A DNA stretch of 64,000 nt from Acetobacter sacchari (GTDB taxonomy: Bacteria; Pseudomonadota; Alphaproteobacteria; Acetobacterales; Acetobacteraceae). Below are positions 8,207 through 16,540 of the stretch, piece after piece (within the stretch, counting starts at the first letter, position 1; each line of letters begins with the position of its first letter). The DNA lies in NCBI RefSeq assembly GCF_017377715.1, contig NZ_JAFVMF010000010.1:1-64000 (forward strand). Direction: 5' to 3'. Both the position numbers and the translations under genes were made by a program. Below the pieces are notes generated by a model that saw nothing but the letters and a program-made list of their open reading frames with translations, did no database searches and was not told where the DNA came from.

Positions 8207-9934
8207 TCAGGTTAGAAGGTTGGCATTCGAAACGTGCGTCGTTAGCGCAGCAACCATGGTCTGTCCAAGAGAAGCGGAAGAAGCCACTGCGGACGCTACG
8301 GTCGTAGATGACGTTCCATTCATAGCCGCCGCGATGTCGTTCGACCAAAGGTTGGCGGCGGCCTGAAATGAACCCGGCGCATCGGCTGGTAGAAAAGATA
8401 TCGGATTCACATCAGAAACGCCCAGAACGGTTGAGCTTGATCCGTTTTCATAGGTAGTGGTGCCCATGGTCTCTTGCTGGGTCTGAGGGTCGTAAGCAGC
8501 GCCATAGGAGATGGTTTTGTCAACCGACCCGGCGGAGCTGTAGAACGATGCAGACCATGCCTGCGAGCCTTCATTGGGCAGATAAAGAATAAGGGAAGTC
8601 CCGTCCGTCTTGTCGAGAGTTATTGAAGAAATGGTGTTGCTTCCCCCTAAAAAATTCATTTGATCCCTGGACCAGTCGCCAGAAACAGGTGTGAACGCCA
8701 CTAATTCTGGAGTTTGATTAGTATCTGGCGTGGTTGCTGACAGAAGCTCGGACGCCACTATATTGCTTCCATCGGCAGACCAGACATCACCGCCGCTTGT
8801 ATAACTCCCATATTGATTCGGCCCAGTGGCGCCACTGATGCTTTCGACTATACCACCAGACGGATTGTAGATATTATTACTTAGTATAGCGCCCAAACCA
8901 TCTGTTACGCTTGCCTGCTGGTAGGTAATGAAACTGTATGACTCATCGTCATTGACATGGGCGCCAACAGAATACCCAAGCTGCAGACCGCCGTCTGAGG
9001 TGTCGCTTTGCGGGGCGTTGCTCCCTCCAAATATGGTACTGTGGGCGGTTCTGTATTGCCTTTCAGCGGAGAGGTCACCTGCCGATAATGTTGGGGCATT
9101 GGCGATGAGGTTTGCGCCTAATTCAGTTGTGGAGGTCGTGACGGACGACCATTTCCCCGTTCCTTCATCATAGATGTTGCCGTCGATGACATCTGGCGAT
9201 CCCACGATTGGCGCCCCTGACGCAATATCGTACATGCGGGAGAAGAGGTCTTCCTTGACGGATAGGGGAGCCGAGGCGTTGTAAGCCGTTTGCCCGATAT
9301 TTTTCAGGTCAGCAAGAAAGCCTGTCACACCATGCGAAAAATCAACAGGGCGGGTATCATTCGCAGCCGCAGCGTTCGCTGCGAGGAATTTGTCGAACTG
9401 GCCGCCTTTATCAAAATCTGTTCCCGAGACTAGAGCTGCCGATATCTGATCGCCAGGTGTCGAGCCTGTCGTCCCATTGGAGTACTGCGGAGCGCTGGTC
9501 CAGTAGTAAAAAGAACCGCCCCACCCGCCGATGGTCAGCCCAAAATCCGAGATCGCGACCGATATGTCCTGACCAAGAAGCTGCGGGAGAGAAAGTATGC
9601 TGGCTGAATCGATAATACTTCCGATGACGTGACGTCCGATATCGTCGGAAACGGCTTGTCCATTATCATCTGGTGTCTTGCCATCAAGCCTTTCCCCATA
9701 GGCTGTTTCCGACCGTATGAAATCGCGTGAGAGAGAGAAACTGCTATTGTCAGGGTCGTTTATCTGGACGGCCTGTTGGTACCAAAACAGCGTGCCCGCA
9801 TCCAGTCCAAGTGTATTCTGGTTCGATGATATATAGGAATAAACGTCCTGATAGCATTGGTATATGCTGCCGTTTCCTGAATTATAGTCGGTCTTTAACT
9901 TCGTTATGAAGTCGGCAGGCAGTGTGTTGCTCAT
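8207..9934 (-). CDS. Unknown 575-residue cargo protein inside the Dot/Icm operon
   Basis: I do not recognise this protein. It has no signal peptide, no clear membrane helix and only one Cys. It is very rich in Ser, Thr, Asn, Gly and Asp, with many Tyr-containing turns (TSAPQYSNGTTG, YGSYTSGGDVWSADGS). The C-terminal 60 residues become Ala-rich and helical. Base composition is visibly more AT-rich than the flanking dot genes, a sign of separate origin. Its start forms an ATGA overlap with the stop of a small membrane protein gene. The pair interrupts the dotO-dotD order. A substrate of the secretion system, or a toxin with its protector, is an attractive inference, but no catalytic motif is recognisable. 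Confidence 0.75.
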   Translation of the reverse strand: MSNTLPADFITKLKTDYNSGNGSIYQCYQDVYSYISSNQNTLGLDAGTLFWYQQAVQINDPDNSSFSLSRDFIRSETAYGERLDGKTPDDNGQAVSDDIGRHVIGSIIDSASILSLPQLLGQDISVAISDFGLTIGGWGGSFYYWTSAPQYSNGTTGSTPGDQISAALVSGTDFDKGGQFDKFLAANAAAANDTRPVDFSHGVTGFLADLKNIGQTAYNASAPLSVKEDLFSRMYDIASGAPIVGSPDVIDGNIYDEGTGKWSSVTTSTTELGANLIANAPTLSAGDLSAERQYRTAHSTIFGGSNAPQSDTSDGGLQLGYSVGAHVNDDESYSFITYQQASVTDGLGAILSNNIYNPSGGIVESISGATGPNQYGSYTSGGDVWSADGSNIVASELLSATTPDTNQTPELVAFTPVSGDWSRDQMNFLGGSNTISSITLDKTDGTSLILYLPNEGSQAWSASFYSSAGSVDKTISYGAAYDPQTQQETMGTTTYENGSSSTVLGVSDVNPISFLPADAPGSFQAAANLWSNDIAAAMNGTSSTTVASAVASSASLGQTMVAALTTHVSNANLLT

Positions 9935-10401
9935 TGGGAAGTATCCTTTCTAAATAGATAAACGATTGATCCAGCCAAGATACCGACAAAGAAGGCAATC
10001 AAAATAGGACCTTTATAAAACATTAAGGTCCACGAAAGCGTGAGTGGTTCGTTGTTACTGATTCTATAGCTAACAGTTATTTGGTAGCTGGTAATGATCG
10101 CGGCTATCCCTCCCGTCAGAACCAAAGATCCAATGCCACGGCCCAGCATTTTCACTAAGAGCAAATGAACAACTATGGAGGTCGGGGCAGACATGGAAAA
10201 GAACAGCGCTGCGAACAGAGCTTCTGCCAGCACGTACACTCTCCCGCAGTCAGGACACCCTATTTTACTCTCTGCTGCGGAAAGATGTTGCGTGAAGTAC
10301 AGAGACAAGGCCATGCAGGGCATGTAAAGAGCAGCCCAAACGCCGGAAAGGACAAGTGGAGGAAAAAGGTATTTCCGAACCATCTTTCGTCTTGATCCCA
10401 T
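9931..10401 (-). CDS. Small polytopic membrane protein coupled to the cargo gene
   Basis: A 156-residue protein with about four hydrophobic helices (approximately residues 10-28, 48-70, 80-100 and 122-145) and a short CPDCGRVYVLAE segment that may be periplasmic. I start it at the ATG at 10401, which has GAGG eight bases upstream; the ATG at 10383 is an alternative. It is AT-rich like its downstream partner and overlaps it by four bases, so the two are made together. By position it could be an immunity, entry-exclusion or anchoring protein for the 575-residue product. Sequence alone cannot decide between these. Confidence 0.75.
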   Translation of the reverse strand: MGSRRKMVRKYLFPPLVLSGVWAALYMPCMALSLYFTQHLSAAESKIGCPDCGRVYVLAEALFAALFFSMSAPTSIVVHLLLVKMLGRGIGSLVLTGGIAAIITSYQITVSYRISNNEPLTLSWTLMFYKGPILIAFFVGILAGSIVYLFRKDTSQ

Positions 10402-10438
10402 ATCCCGCCTCAAAGGCTGCACGACGGCCCAGTGTTTG

Positions 10439-13400
10439 TTACTCAGCGGCGATCGCCATATCCTCGGCCATCTCCATCGAGCGCACCCGGTCATGGACCC
10501 CTGCGGCTATGCCTCGGGCGTCGAGAATCTCGCGGGCGAGTTCGTCGATCACCCCCATCTCGGCGTCCTCGCTGGAAAGACCGGTTTCCTGCACACGGGC
10601 TTCCTTGCGTCGGGTGATCTCTCCCATGGCGGAGCCTCCAGGAAACACCGAAGCCAGATACCGCAAGGCGGTGCGAGACCCTGTCGCCGCCACCAGACGC
10701 GAGCGCAGCGCGGTGTCGCCTGGCGTGGAGCTGAAGCCCCACAATTCTATAGGCCCAAGAACATTGACGAGCTGCACCTCGTATTGGCCTTCAGCGGCGC
10801 GAAGCTGAAGAAAGAAAGGCGCGCCGCCGCGACCCGGGCCGGGGAGGGAGTTCCTCACGACGTAAGCGCTCGCAGGCGTCAGTTCCCAGCGCGAGATGAG
10901 TTCATCAGCATCGCTGGTGTCGCCGGTTTTGAGCACCCAGCGTCCTGTGCTCAGTCCCAGGAGATCGTCGCTGAAATCCCGCGGACGCTGGGATATGAAT
11001 CCCATCTGCACGTTATGTTTGCGTCCCTCACGGACGTCGCGGACCGCCTGTGCGTCGACCTGCGGCGCGGACTGCGCCCTGTGCCATTCATCGAAATCGA
11101 TGCGTTTGACGGTTTCGACCATCTCGGTGAACCGCGCCAGGTGGTAGGCGCGCATCTTGGCAGGCATGACCGGTTCGTCCGCGTAATCCGGATGCAGGAA
11201 GAAGTTTCGGGCGATGAGCTGACGGCCCAGCATATACATCAGCGCGGTCTGACGGTCTGCCGCGACCGATCCCTTTGGCGCCACCTCGGACAGATCGATC
11301 ATGATCACACGGGCGTCGCCCACGTCGAGCTGGGTAGGGGCGGCGAGTGTGGGGAAGTTCTTGATGACGTTCATGATATAGCGGTCGAAGACGTCGATCA
11401 GGCTCTCCCCGGTCTCGATCTTGATTTTCTCGTATCGCTTGGAGATTTCTGGCGTTCTGGCCGCGCGCAGGAGGTCCTGCAGGATCGGCACTGCGTGACG
11501 CTGGGCAATGCCTGCTGCGCGATAATCCCCGACATCGAGCAGGGCCTCGACCACGTCCCGCCACCAGGTCGGGTCGTCGTCGCCGCCATGGTGCGGCAGC
11601 GCAAGACCATGTTTTTCAATGGCCGCGTCAACAAGAAGCTCGGTTCCCGGACGGTAGAGCTTGGGTTCGCCGCCTGAAACATCCGTGCAGAGCCTGTAAG
11701 CTTCGTCGATCACGTCCTGGACCAGGTGATCCATCCCCTCGAAGGGAGGCTTACCCAGAGGCGTTGCGAGAAGGGAAATAAAGTTCTCCAGAAAGACCCG
11801 CTCCAGCGGCAACGGATATTGCAGACCAAGCTGGAGATCGAACACGTTGATTTCATAGCCATGACTTTTCTGAAGCTTAAGAAAAGCAGCCTCGTGCGCG
11901 CGCTCCGGGCCAAGGGCCGATTGCAGGAGATCCACAAAACCTTTCCCGCCCGGGCCGATATCGAGCTTGCCTATGAAGGGCAGTTTCGCGCCCGTCCCGG
12001 ACAGGGCGGCGGAACTCAGAACAAGGCCGAGATTGATCGTGTTGCTCAGAACGGTCTTGCCGCCCCCCATCGGAGCCACGATGATATCGGCCACCGCCTC
12101 ACGCAGGCCGCCGCCCGTTGGATCGAAGGGCCAGATTGAGCCGTCGGGCCTGCGGAAAAGAATGCTGCCCTGTCGCCACGGGGAGGCGCTTCGCGCCCAT
12201 GGCATCTTGGCGAACGCGTCGCCCACCAGCGCAAGAGACGGATTGGCCGTGCTGCCCAGCGCCAATGTGGGGATCGATCCCATGGCGGCTTCCAGCGGAT
12301 CGCCGCTTACGCGTGTCGTCTTGCAGTTGCCCCAGCCCTCGATCGCCTGCGACAGGGCCGAGGCCTGCCGACGCAGTTTCGGCTCCTGCCCGACCGGCGC
12401 CCATGTCGTCGCCGTCATGCGCAACCGGACCGAGTTGTGATTGTGGTGCTCGCGGGCGTCCTTTATGGACGCGAAAGCGCGGCGGATGTCGCCGTTTCCT
12501 GGCAACATCGCCAGAAATCCGGCGCCGATCTGTTTGAAGGCGAACGCCGCGCCGCCCCCGCTTTCAAGAATCATGGCGCTGCGCCATGGCACGCGCTTTT
12601 TTCCCAATACGGCTGAGAGCTCGGAGAAGGGGCGCGGATCTTCCGGACCAATCACCATATCGACGGGCGCGTAGCTGTAATCGCCTACGGTGACGAGCTG
12701 TCCGCCCACGGTGTGAGCGTCGGCGTTATACATCTGATCGCGGATTGCCGGCCAAAGTTCTCCCTCGGGCGTCGGCCCTGGGGCGTCAGGATCATCGGGG
12801 AGGCGCGGCATGATCCGATCGCCGATCAGGCATGGCTTCCAGTTCGTCGCCGTCGTTTCACGATAGATCACCTCACGGGTCACGCTTAGCGCTTCATGGG
12901 GATCGAGGATCGTGCAGGAGATATCGAGACCCTTCAACGCGCCTTCTACTCTTTGGACGAAAGCGTCATGACGGGCCGCCATGATTTCACTACGCAGGGC
13001 GAAACGCTGACTGTATCCGACGCGCGGAAACGCCTTTGCGATCTCCGCCTGTTCTGCGGCGGACTGCTTGCGCTCTTCGCGGGTGAGAACCCCCTTGCGC
13101 GTCCACAGGACGTAATAGGCGGATTCCGAACGCATGACATCCGGCCAGCGGCGACGCCGTTCTCCGAGCAGATCGTCCATATCGAGGCCAATGCGCCTGG
13201 CGATGCCTCGGCATGAGCTGAGGCACATGCGATCGATCTCGGGACCGGCGGTGTCTGGATCCGAGATATACCAGCCTACGATCGCGTGCCCCTTTTCTTC
13301 GAGGAGGCCCTGAAGCTCGATGCGCTGCTGCTCGGCGATGGCCTCGATCTCCTGGCGGGTGCACATCCTGCGCAAACCGCTCACGCGAAGAACAGAGACA

Positions 13401-13522
13401 TACTCACCGCGTTTGGTGACCAGACGATCGCCATGCGTGGTCTCGACGTCACAGAACGCCTGCAGAGGCTGACGGAGAGCGAGGCTGACGCCCGCGAGTA
13501 TGGAGGAGAGATAACCAGCCAT
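10439..13522 (-). CDS. dotO: Type IVB secretion ATPase DotO/IcmB (TraU-like)
   Basis: A large VirB4-like ATPase at the cytoplasmic base of the secretion channel. It has 1027 residues (Legionella DotO has 1009). The N-terminal half carries the family segments RLVTKRGEYVSVLRV and YYVLWTRKG. Walker A (VAPMGGGKTVLSN) sits near 482 and a DLSEVAPKGS/Walker B-like region near 740. A C-terminal ADELISRWELTPAS region resembles other VirB4/TraU proteins. I chose the ATG at 13522; a GTG three codons upstream is possible. It follows icmJ closely. The gene appears intact. Confidence 0.95.
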   Translation of the reverse strand: MAGYLSSILAGVSLALRQPLQAFCDVETTHGDRLVTKRGEYVSVLRVSGLRRMCTRQEIEAIAEQQRIELQGLLEEKGHAIVGWYISDPDTAGPEIDRMCLSSCRGIARRIGLDMDDLLGERRRRWPDVMRSESAYYVLWTRKGVLTREERKQSAAEQAEIAKAFPRVGYSQRFALRSEIMAARHDAFVQRVEGALKGLDISCTILDPHEALSVTREVIYRETTATNWKPCLIGDRIMPRLPDDPDAPGPTPEGELWPAIRDQMYNADAHTVGGQLVTVGDYSYAPVDMVIGPEDPRPFSELSAVLGKKRVPWRSAMILESGGGAAFAFKQIGAGFLAMLPGNGDIRRAFASIKDAREHHNHNSVRLRMTATTWAPVGQEPKLRRQASALSQAIEGWGNCKTTRVSGDPLEAAMGSIPTLALGSTANPSLALVGDAFAKMPWARSASPWRQGSILFRRPDGSIWPFDPTGGGLREAVADIIVAPMGGGKTVLSNTINLGLVLSSAALSGTGAKLPFIGKLDIGPGGKGFVDLLQSALGPERAHEAAFLKLQKSHGYEINVFDLQLGLQYPLPLERVFLENFISLLATPLGKPPFEGMDHLVQDVIDEAYRLCTDVSGGEPKLYRPGTELLVDAAIEKHGLALPHHGGDDDPTWWRDVVEALLDVGDYRAAGIAQRHAVPILQDLLRAARTPEISKRYEKIKIETGESLIDVFDRYIMNVIKNFPTLAAPTQLDVGDARVIMIDLSEVAPKGSVAADRQTALMYMLGRQLIARNFFLHPDYADEPVMPAKMRAYHLARFTEMVETVKRIDFDEWHRAQSAPQVDAQAVRDVREGRKHNVQMGFISQRPRDFSDDLLGLSTGRWVLKTGDTSDADELISRWELTPASAYVVRNSLPGPGRGGAPFFLQLRAAEGQYEVQLVNVLGPIELWGFSSTPGDTALRSRLVAATGSRTALRYLASVFPGGSAMGEITRRKEARVQETGLSSEDAEMGVIDELAREILDARGIAAGVHDRVRSMEMAEDMAIAAE

Positions 13523-13534
13523 GATGTGCACCTG

Positions 13535-14164
13535 TCAGGATGAATGGGAAAGGACGCGCTCACGCGCCATGAGGATGTCAGGATAGATGTCGTCAGCGCC
13601 GTCATAGAGCCGGCCCAGCGGCAACAGCTTCAAATTCGACAAAAGGAATTCAACGCCCTCGGCGACATCCTTGCGGCCGACGTCCGCCATCAGCAGCGCG
13701 GTCGCGACATGGCCTGGCGCTGTCGACTGGAGGCGACGAAAAGCTTCGTCGGAGCGCATGAACAGGGTGCGGTACGCCTGAACGGCTGCGACAGCCTGCG
13801 GCGTCAGCAGTCCGGGCTCCTGCCCCGCGGCCAGCGTGGCCACGAGCTGGCGCCAGACATCGGCCTTCCGCCCGCCTGATCTGAACAGCGCGAGATGGGC
13901 GTGGGCCGCCAGCGCGAATATCTGCCCCTGGTCGAGTTCCGGGCACCAGATCAGGATCGCCTCGCGGTCGATCGTCGGTCGATCGAGAGATTGGAGAAGA
14001 GAACAGACGCGGCAGACGAGAATGTCAGCCGCGTCCGCCCAGTGTTCGCCTGTTGGGACGAGAGGCAGTCCACAACAGGCGCAGGGAGCATTCCCCAAAT
14101 CCGCCTGAGCGACCGCGCGCCCCGAAGAGGGACGCACAGAAAGACGGAATGTGGGCTGCGCCAT
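13535..14164 (-). CDS. icmJ: Type IVB secretion protein IcmJ/DotN (TraT-like)
   Basis: IcmJ (DotN) is a cytoplasmic zinc protein of the coupling complex. The 209-residue length equals the Legionella protein (208). Near the N terminus it has two metal-binding Cys pairs, CACCGLP (near 28-31) and CRVC (near 51-54). Helical segments follow, including IFALAAHAHLALFRSG and a C-terminal LLSNLKLLPLGRLYDGADDIYPDIL, which is characteristic. The ATG at 14164 lies 12 bases after the dotP stop, and dotO begins 12 bases after its own stop. icmJ-icmB adjacency is conserved in Dot/Icm systems. Confidence 0.92.
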   Translation of the reverse strand: MAQPTFRLSVRPSSGRAVAQADLGNAPCACCGLPLVPTGEHWADAADILVCRVCSLLQSLDRPTIDREAILIWCPELDQGQIFALAAHAHLALFRSGGRKADVWRQLVATLAAGQEPGLLTPQAVAAVQAYRTLFMRSDEAFRRLQSTAPGHVATALLMADVGRKDVAEGVEFLLSNLKLLPLGRLYDGADDIYPDILMARERVLSHSS

Positions 14165-14176
14165 TTTATGCCCGCC

Positions 14177-14623
14177 TCAGTTCCCGCCGGTGAACTGATA
14201 GGCCTGCGCCTGGGTGCCCACAGTCGCCTGTCCACCCGAAGCAGTATTGGCCGACTTGTTGATCCAGCCGGGAGCGGTGGCAAAGATACCGGCCAGAACA
14301 AAGCCAGCGAAGCCCATGCCAATAAGACCGGGGCTGCTCTGCCGTTCGTTCCGGCTTTTCCAGAAAGCCCACCCTCCCATCACGAACAGGGCAAAAGCCG
14401 CGCAGTAGCAAACGGCGGCGACGGCATAGCCGAAAGCGGTCAGACCCTCTTGGGACATGCTCTGGACCTGGGCGCCGATGCCGCTGCCATTGCCGCCCGT
14501 GGTCTGGGCAAGCGCATGATTACCCGCCATAGCGGCGCAGACCACGGCGAGAAAACCAGCCTGTTTTGCAAACCGCGCGATTCCGGGGATCCGGCGTGTG
14601 TGCGCTTCCAAAAGCGATTTCAT
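14177..14623 (-). CDS. dotP: Type IVB membrane protein of the IcmD/DotP (TraR) type
   Basis: A 148-residue inner-membrane protein. The start at 14623 has AGGAGT eight bases upstream; a longer reading to 14644 lacks a better site. It has a signal-like or first membrane segment ending near NHALAQ. Two strong hydrophobic helices follow (FGYAVAAVCYCAAFALFVMGG and GLIGMGFAGFVLAGIFATAP). This two-helix pattern after a Gln/Gly-rich linker is shared by DotE/DotP/DotV-like proteins. Its position after the DotE-like gene and before icmJ matches traQ-traR-traT of IncI plasmids. I am confident it is one of this family; the exact ortholog name is less sure. Confidence 0.8.
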   Translation of the reverse strand: MKSLLEAHTRRIPGIARFAKQAGFLAVVCAAMAGNHALAQTTGGNGSGIGAQVQSMSQEGLTAFGYAVAAVCYCAAFALFVMGGWAFWKSRNERQSSPGLIGMGFAGFVLAGIFATAPGWINKSANTASGGQATVGTQAQAYQFTGGN

Positions 14624-14651
14624 AGATAGTACTCCTGTTGTCATGACAAAC

Positions 14652-14698
14652 GGGGATCAGCCCCACAGTTGAGGGAGCCTGTTCATGATGAGACGAAA
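14652..14698 (-). promoter_or_regulatory. Leader of dotP: variant GTCTCATCATGA motif and hairpin
   Basis: On the minus strand TTTCGTCTCATCATGAAC (14681-14698) lies 57 nt before the dotP start. It is followed by a small stem GGGG/CCCC (14652-14664, GGGGCTGATCCCC). The motif differs from the consensus at one core base (GTCTCAT instead of GTCGCAT). The same variant occurs ahead of the gene at 22339. Confidence 0.5.
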
Positions 14699-14715
14699 CA
14701 GACTTATTTTGAGAT

Positions 14716-15252
14716 TCAGTTTGGCCAGTAGCTGAGCAGCCAGTTGGCCTCCTTCACCGGATTCAGGAGGATGACGCCCAGGGTGAACTGACAGATGCAG
14801 CCAAGACGGCTTCGGTTGTTCTTGCCCGTCATGGCTCCCTGCCAGGAAAGGACAGCGAAAAAAGCCACCCACGCCCCAAACGTCTCGAAAAACATGGCGA
14901 AATCCTTGACCACCTCGATGATGGCGTCGTGCGGGCCTGTGCCGGAAATCGGCGAGACGCCGCCCGTGTAGCCAGTGGGCGACGCCGAATTCAGGCTGAC
15001 CTGCACATCGAGATTGGCGGAGTGGGCGGACTTGGTCAGGATCCGGTCGAATGCGGCGAACACCCCCGCGAGGACGATCGACGCGTAAGGAACCCAGGGT
15101 CTGTCGACATAGGGATTTTGAGGCTGACGTTGCTGCCAGATTCCCCATGCGCCGGTGATGAAGCAATAAGAGGCCGCGATGTAGCAGGCCGTGGGAAGAA
15201 ACCACGACCCGCCAACCGCGAGATCATTGAGGAAATTGACCAGGCCTTCCAC
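14716..15252 (-). CDS. dotE: Type IVB membrane protein of the IcmC/DotE (TraQ) type
   Basis: A 178-residue polytopic inner-membrane protein (IcmC/DotE has 194). It starts with GTG at 15252, preceded by GAGGAG at good spacing. Hydrophobic segments lie near residues 15-38, 55-70, 118-135 and 155-170. They are separated by a polar periplasmic loop rich in Ser/Thr/Gly. The signature-like LNDLAVGGSWFLPTACYIAASYCF at the start is typical of DotE-family members. It follows the DotF-like gene by ten bases and precedes dotP, the order seen for traP-traQ-traR. Assignment rests on topology, size and synteny. Confidence 0.8.
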   Translation of the reverse strand: MEGLVNFLNDLAVGGSWFLPTACYIAASYCFITGAWGIWQQRQPQNPYVDRPWVPYASIVLAGVFAAFDRILTKSAHSANLDVQVSLNSASPTGYTGGVSPISGTGPHDAIIEVVKDFAMFFETFGAWVAFFAVLSWQGAMTGKNNRSRLGCICQFTLGVILLNPVKEANWLLSYWPN

Positions 15253-15262
15253 GGCGCGCTCC

Positions 15263-16462
15263 TCAGTTGATCAGACCGTGATCCGTCCGGATCACCCAGT
15301 TCGTGCCCGACTGAGAAATGGATTTGACGACGCCATACCCCCTCAGGTTGGTCCCCGGCTCGACTTCGAGCTGGCTGGGCTCGCCGGCGGGCGCGTTGTC
15401 ATCCTGAACCATCCCCAGAAGAGGCGAGGCGGACACGATGCGGTAATGAGGAACCCAGTTTCGCACGGGCGCCGGGGCAGGTTGGGTCGTAGCTGGTTGC
15501 GCAGTGGATGGCGTCGGGCTCGCGGAAGAAGAGGCTGGGTCGGTTGACGGACGCGCCATGGCGGCTGCAAGGGCGCGTTTGGCCTGATCCGCCGCATCCT
15601 CGCGGGCGCTGGTCTGCACGTCCGCGGCGTCCGCGACGGCTTTCTTCGCTTCGAGCATGGCGAGCCTGCGCAGGATATCCGCGTCATGTTGCGTCGCCGC
15701 CTCATGGTCGCGCTGCAATTCCGTGCGGAGCGCTGCGATTTCGCTGCGTGATTGCTGCACGAGAGAGGCCTCCATCGTCACGAGCTGGAGGACGTCGACC
15801 TGATCTTTTGGGGCGAGGGGTGCGGCGACCAGATGGCTCGCAGCGTCTGCGGCGTTCTGTGGGGTTATCGCAGGAGCCGAAGACGTCGGCGCAGGTTTCT
15901 CCGGGGTTTCCACGGCTTCGGTTGGGCTGGTGGCTGGTGTTGAGGGCGGGTTGGCATGATCTGCGGCTTTCCCATGAGGACCGGCCGCCAGCATCGCATC
16001 GAGATCATTCCCCGGCTGAGCCTGAAGGGCCACTGGTGGCTTCACGGGCGACGGAGAGGCTGCGGAGCTGGAGGGACGAACTACGACCGGAGCGGGTTGG
16101 GTCGCAGGCCGAGGATGCGGTTGGGCGGCGGGGGTTAGGGGCGACGCGACGATGCCGACTTCCTGTCCCACGGGCTGAACAGGACGGGATGCGGGCCGCA
16201 GCGACCATACCCCAAGCGCGACGACGAGGGCGCAGGCCGCGCCGCCTGCAAGGAGGACCTTCTTGTCCGCAAGCCCTGTGCGTGAACGCGCGGCTGGAGG
16301 CGCCTGTGATGCGGCCTCGGTTTCGATGCCGTCGTCCTGCCCGGACTCATTGCCTTCGGCTTCCTCTGGCGACGGAGCGGTGCTCCCGGGATGGAGGCGG
16401 CGGATAGTCGCCGCGCCTGTCTCCGGGAAATTTTGATAGCTGGAGCGTGGTTCTGCTGACAT
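15263..16462 (-). CDS. DotF/IcmG-like bitopic inner-membrane protein (TraP position)
   Basis: A 399-residue protein with a cytoplasmic acidic and disordered head (about 65 residues) and one transmembrane helix (KVLLAGGAACALVVALGVW, near 70-88). A long Pro/Ala-rich spacer is followed by a coiled coil (about 225-290, with VDVLQLVTMEASLVQQS and DILRRLAMLEAKKAV). It ends in a small beta-rich domain (NWVPHYRIVSASPLLGMVQDD). This architecture and the position after dotG match DotF/IcmG and IncI TraP, though direct similarity to DotF is weak, so I leave the symbol blank. DotF-type proteins link the inner membrane to the core complex and can bind substrates. The start codon follows a hairpin that covers its ribosome binding site. 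Confidence 0.75.
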   Translation of the reverse strand: MSAEPRSSYQNFPETGAATIRRLHPGSTAPSPEEAEGNESGQDDGIETEAASQAPPAARSRTGLADKKVLLAGGAACALVVALGVWSLRPASRPVQPVGQEVGIVASPLTPAAQPHPRPATQPAPVVVRPSSSAASPSPVKPPVALQAQPGNDLDAMLAAGPHGKAADHANPPSTPATSPTEAVETPEKPAPTSSAPAITPQNAADAASHLVAAPLAPKDQVDVLQLVTMEASLVQQSRSEIAALRTELQRDHEAATQHDADILRRLAMLEAKKAVADAADVQTSAREDAADQAKRALAAAMARPSTDPASSSASPTPSTAQPATTQPAPAPVRNWVPHYRIVSASPLLGMVQDDNAPAGEPSQLEVEPGTNLRGYGVVKSISQSGTNWVIRTDHGLIN

Positions 16463-16465
16463 GAG

Positions 16466-16522
16466 GCGATCCTGCCCTTTCTGATGAGACTGAGGGCAGG
16501 ATCGCTGGTCGTCATGCGACGG
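16466..16522 (-). promoter_or_regulatory. Leader of the dotF-like gene: motif plus 13-bp hairpin
   Basis: On the minus strand CCGTCGCATGACGACC (16507-16522) follows a T7 tract. It is followed by a perfect 13-bp stem (arms 16493-16505 and 16466-16478) with a 14-nt loop, CAGTCTCATCAGAA. The 3' arm AGGGCAGGATCGC contains the likely ribosome binding site. Loop and stem resemble those in the dotI leader, with a compensatory pair change. A conserved RNA structure is inferred. Confidence 0.65.
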
Positions 16523-16540
16523 AAATGAAAAAAACGCCGT

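Noticed and set aside
10436-11677. 413-codon plus-strand ORF opposite dotO
   Set aside because: It is fully antisense to a confident DotO gene, has no family features and is explained by the high GC third positions of dotO.
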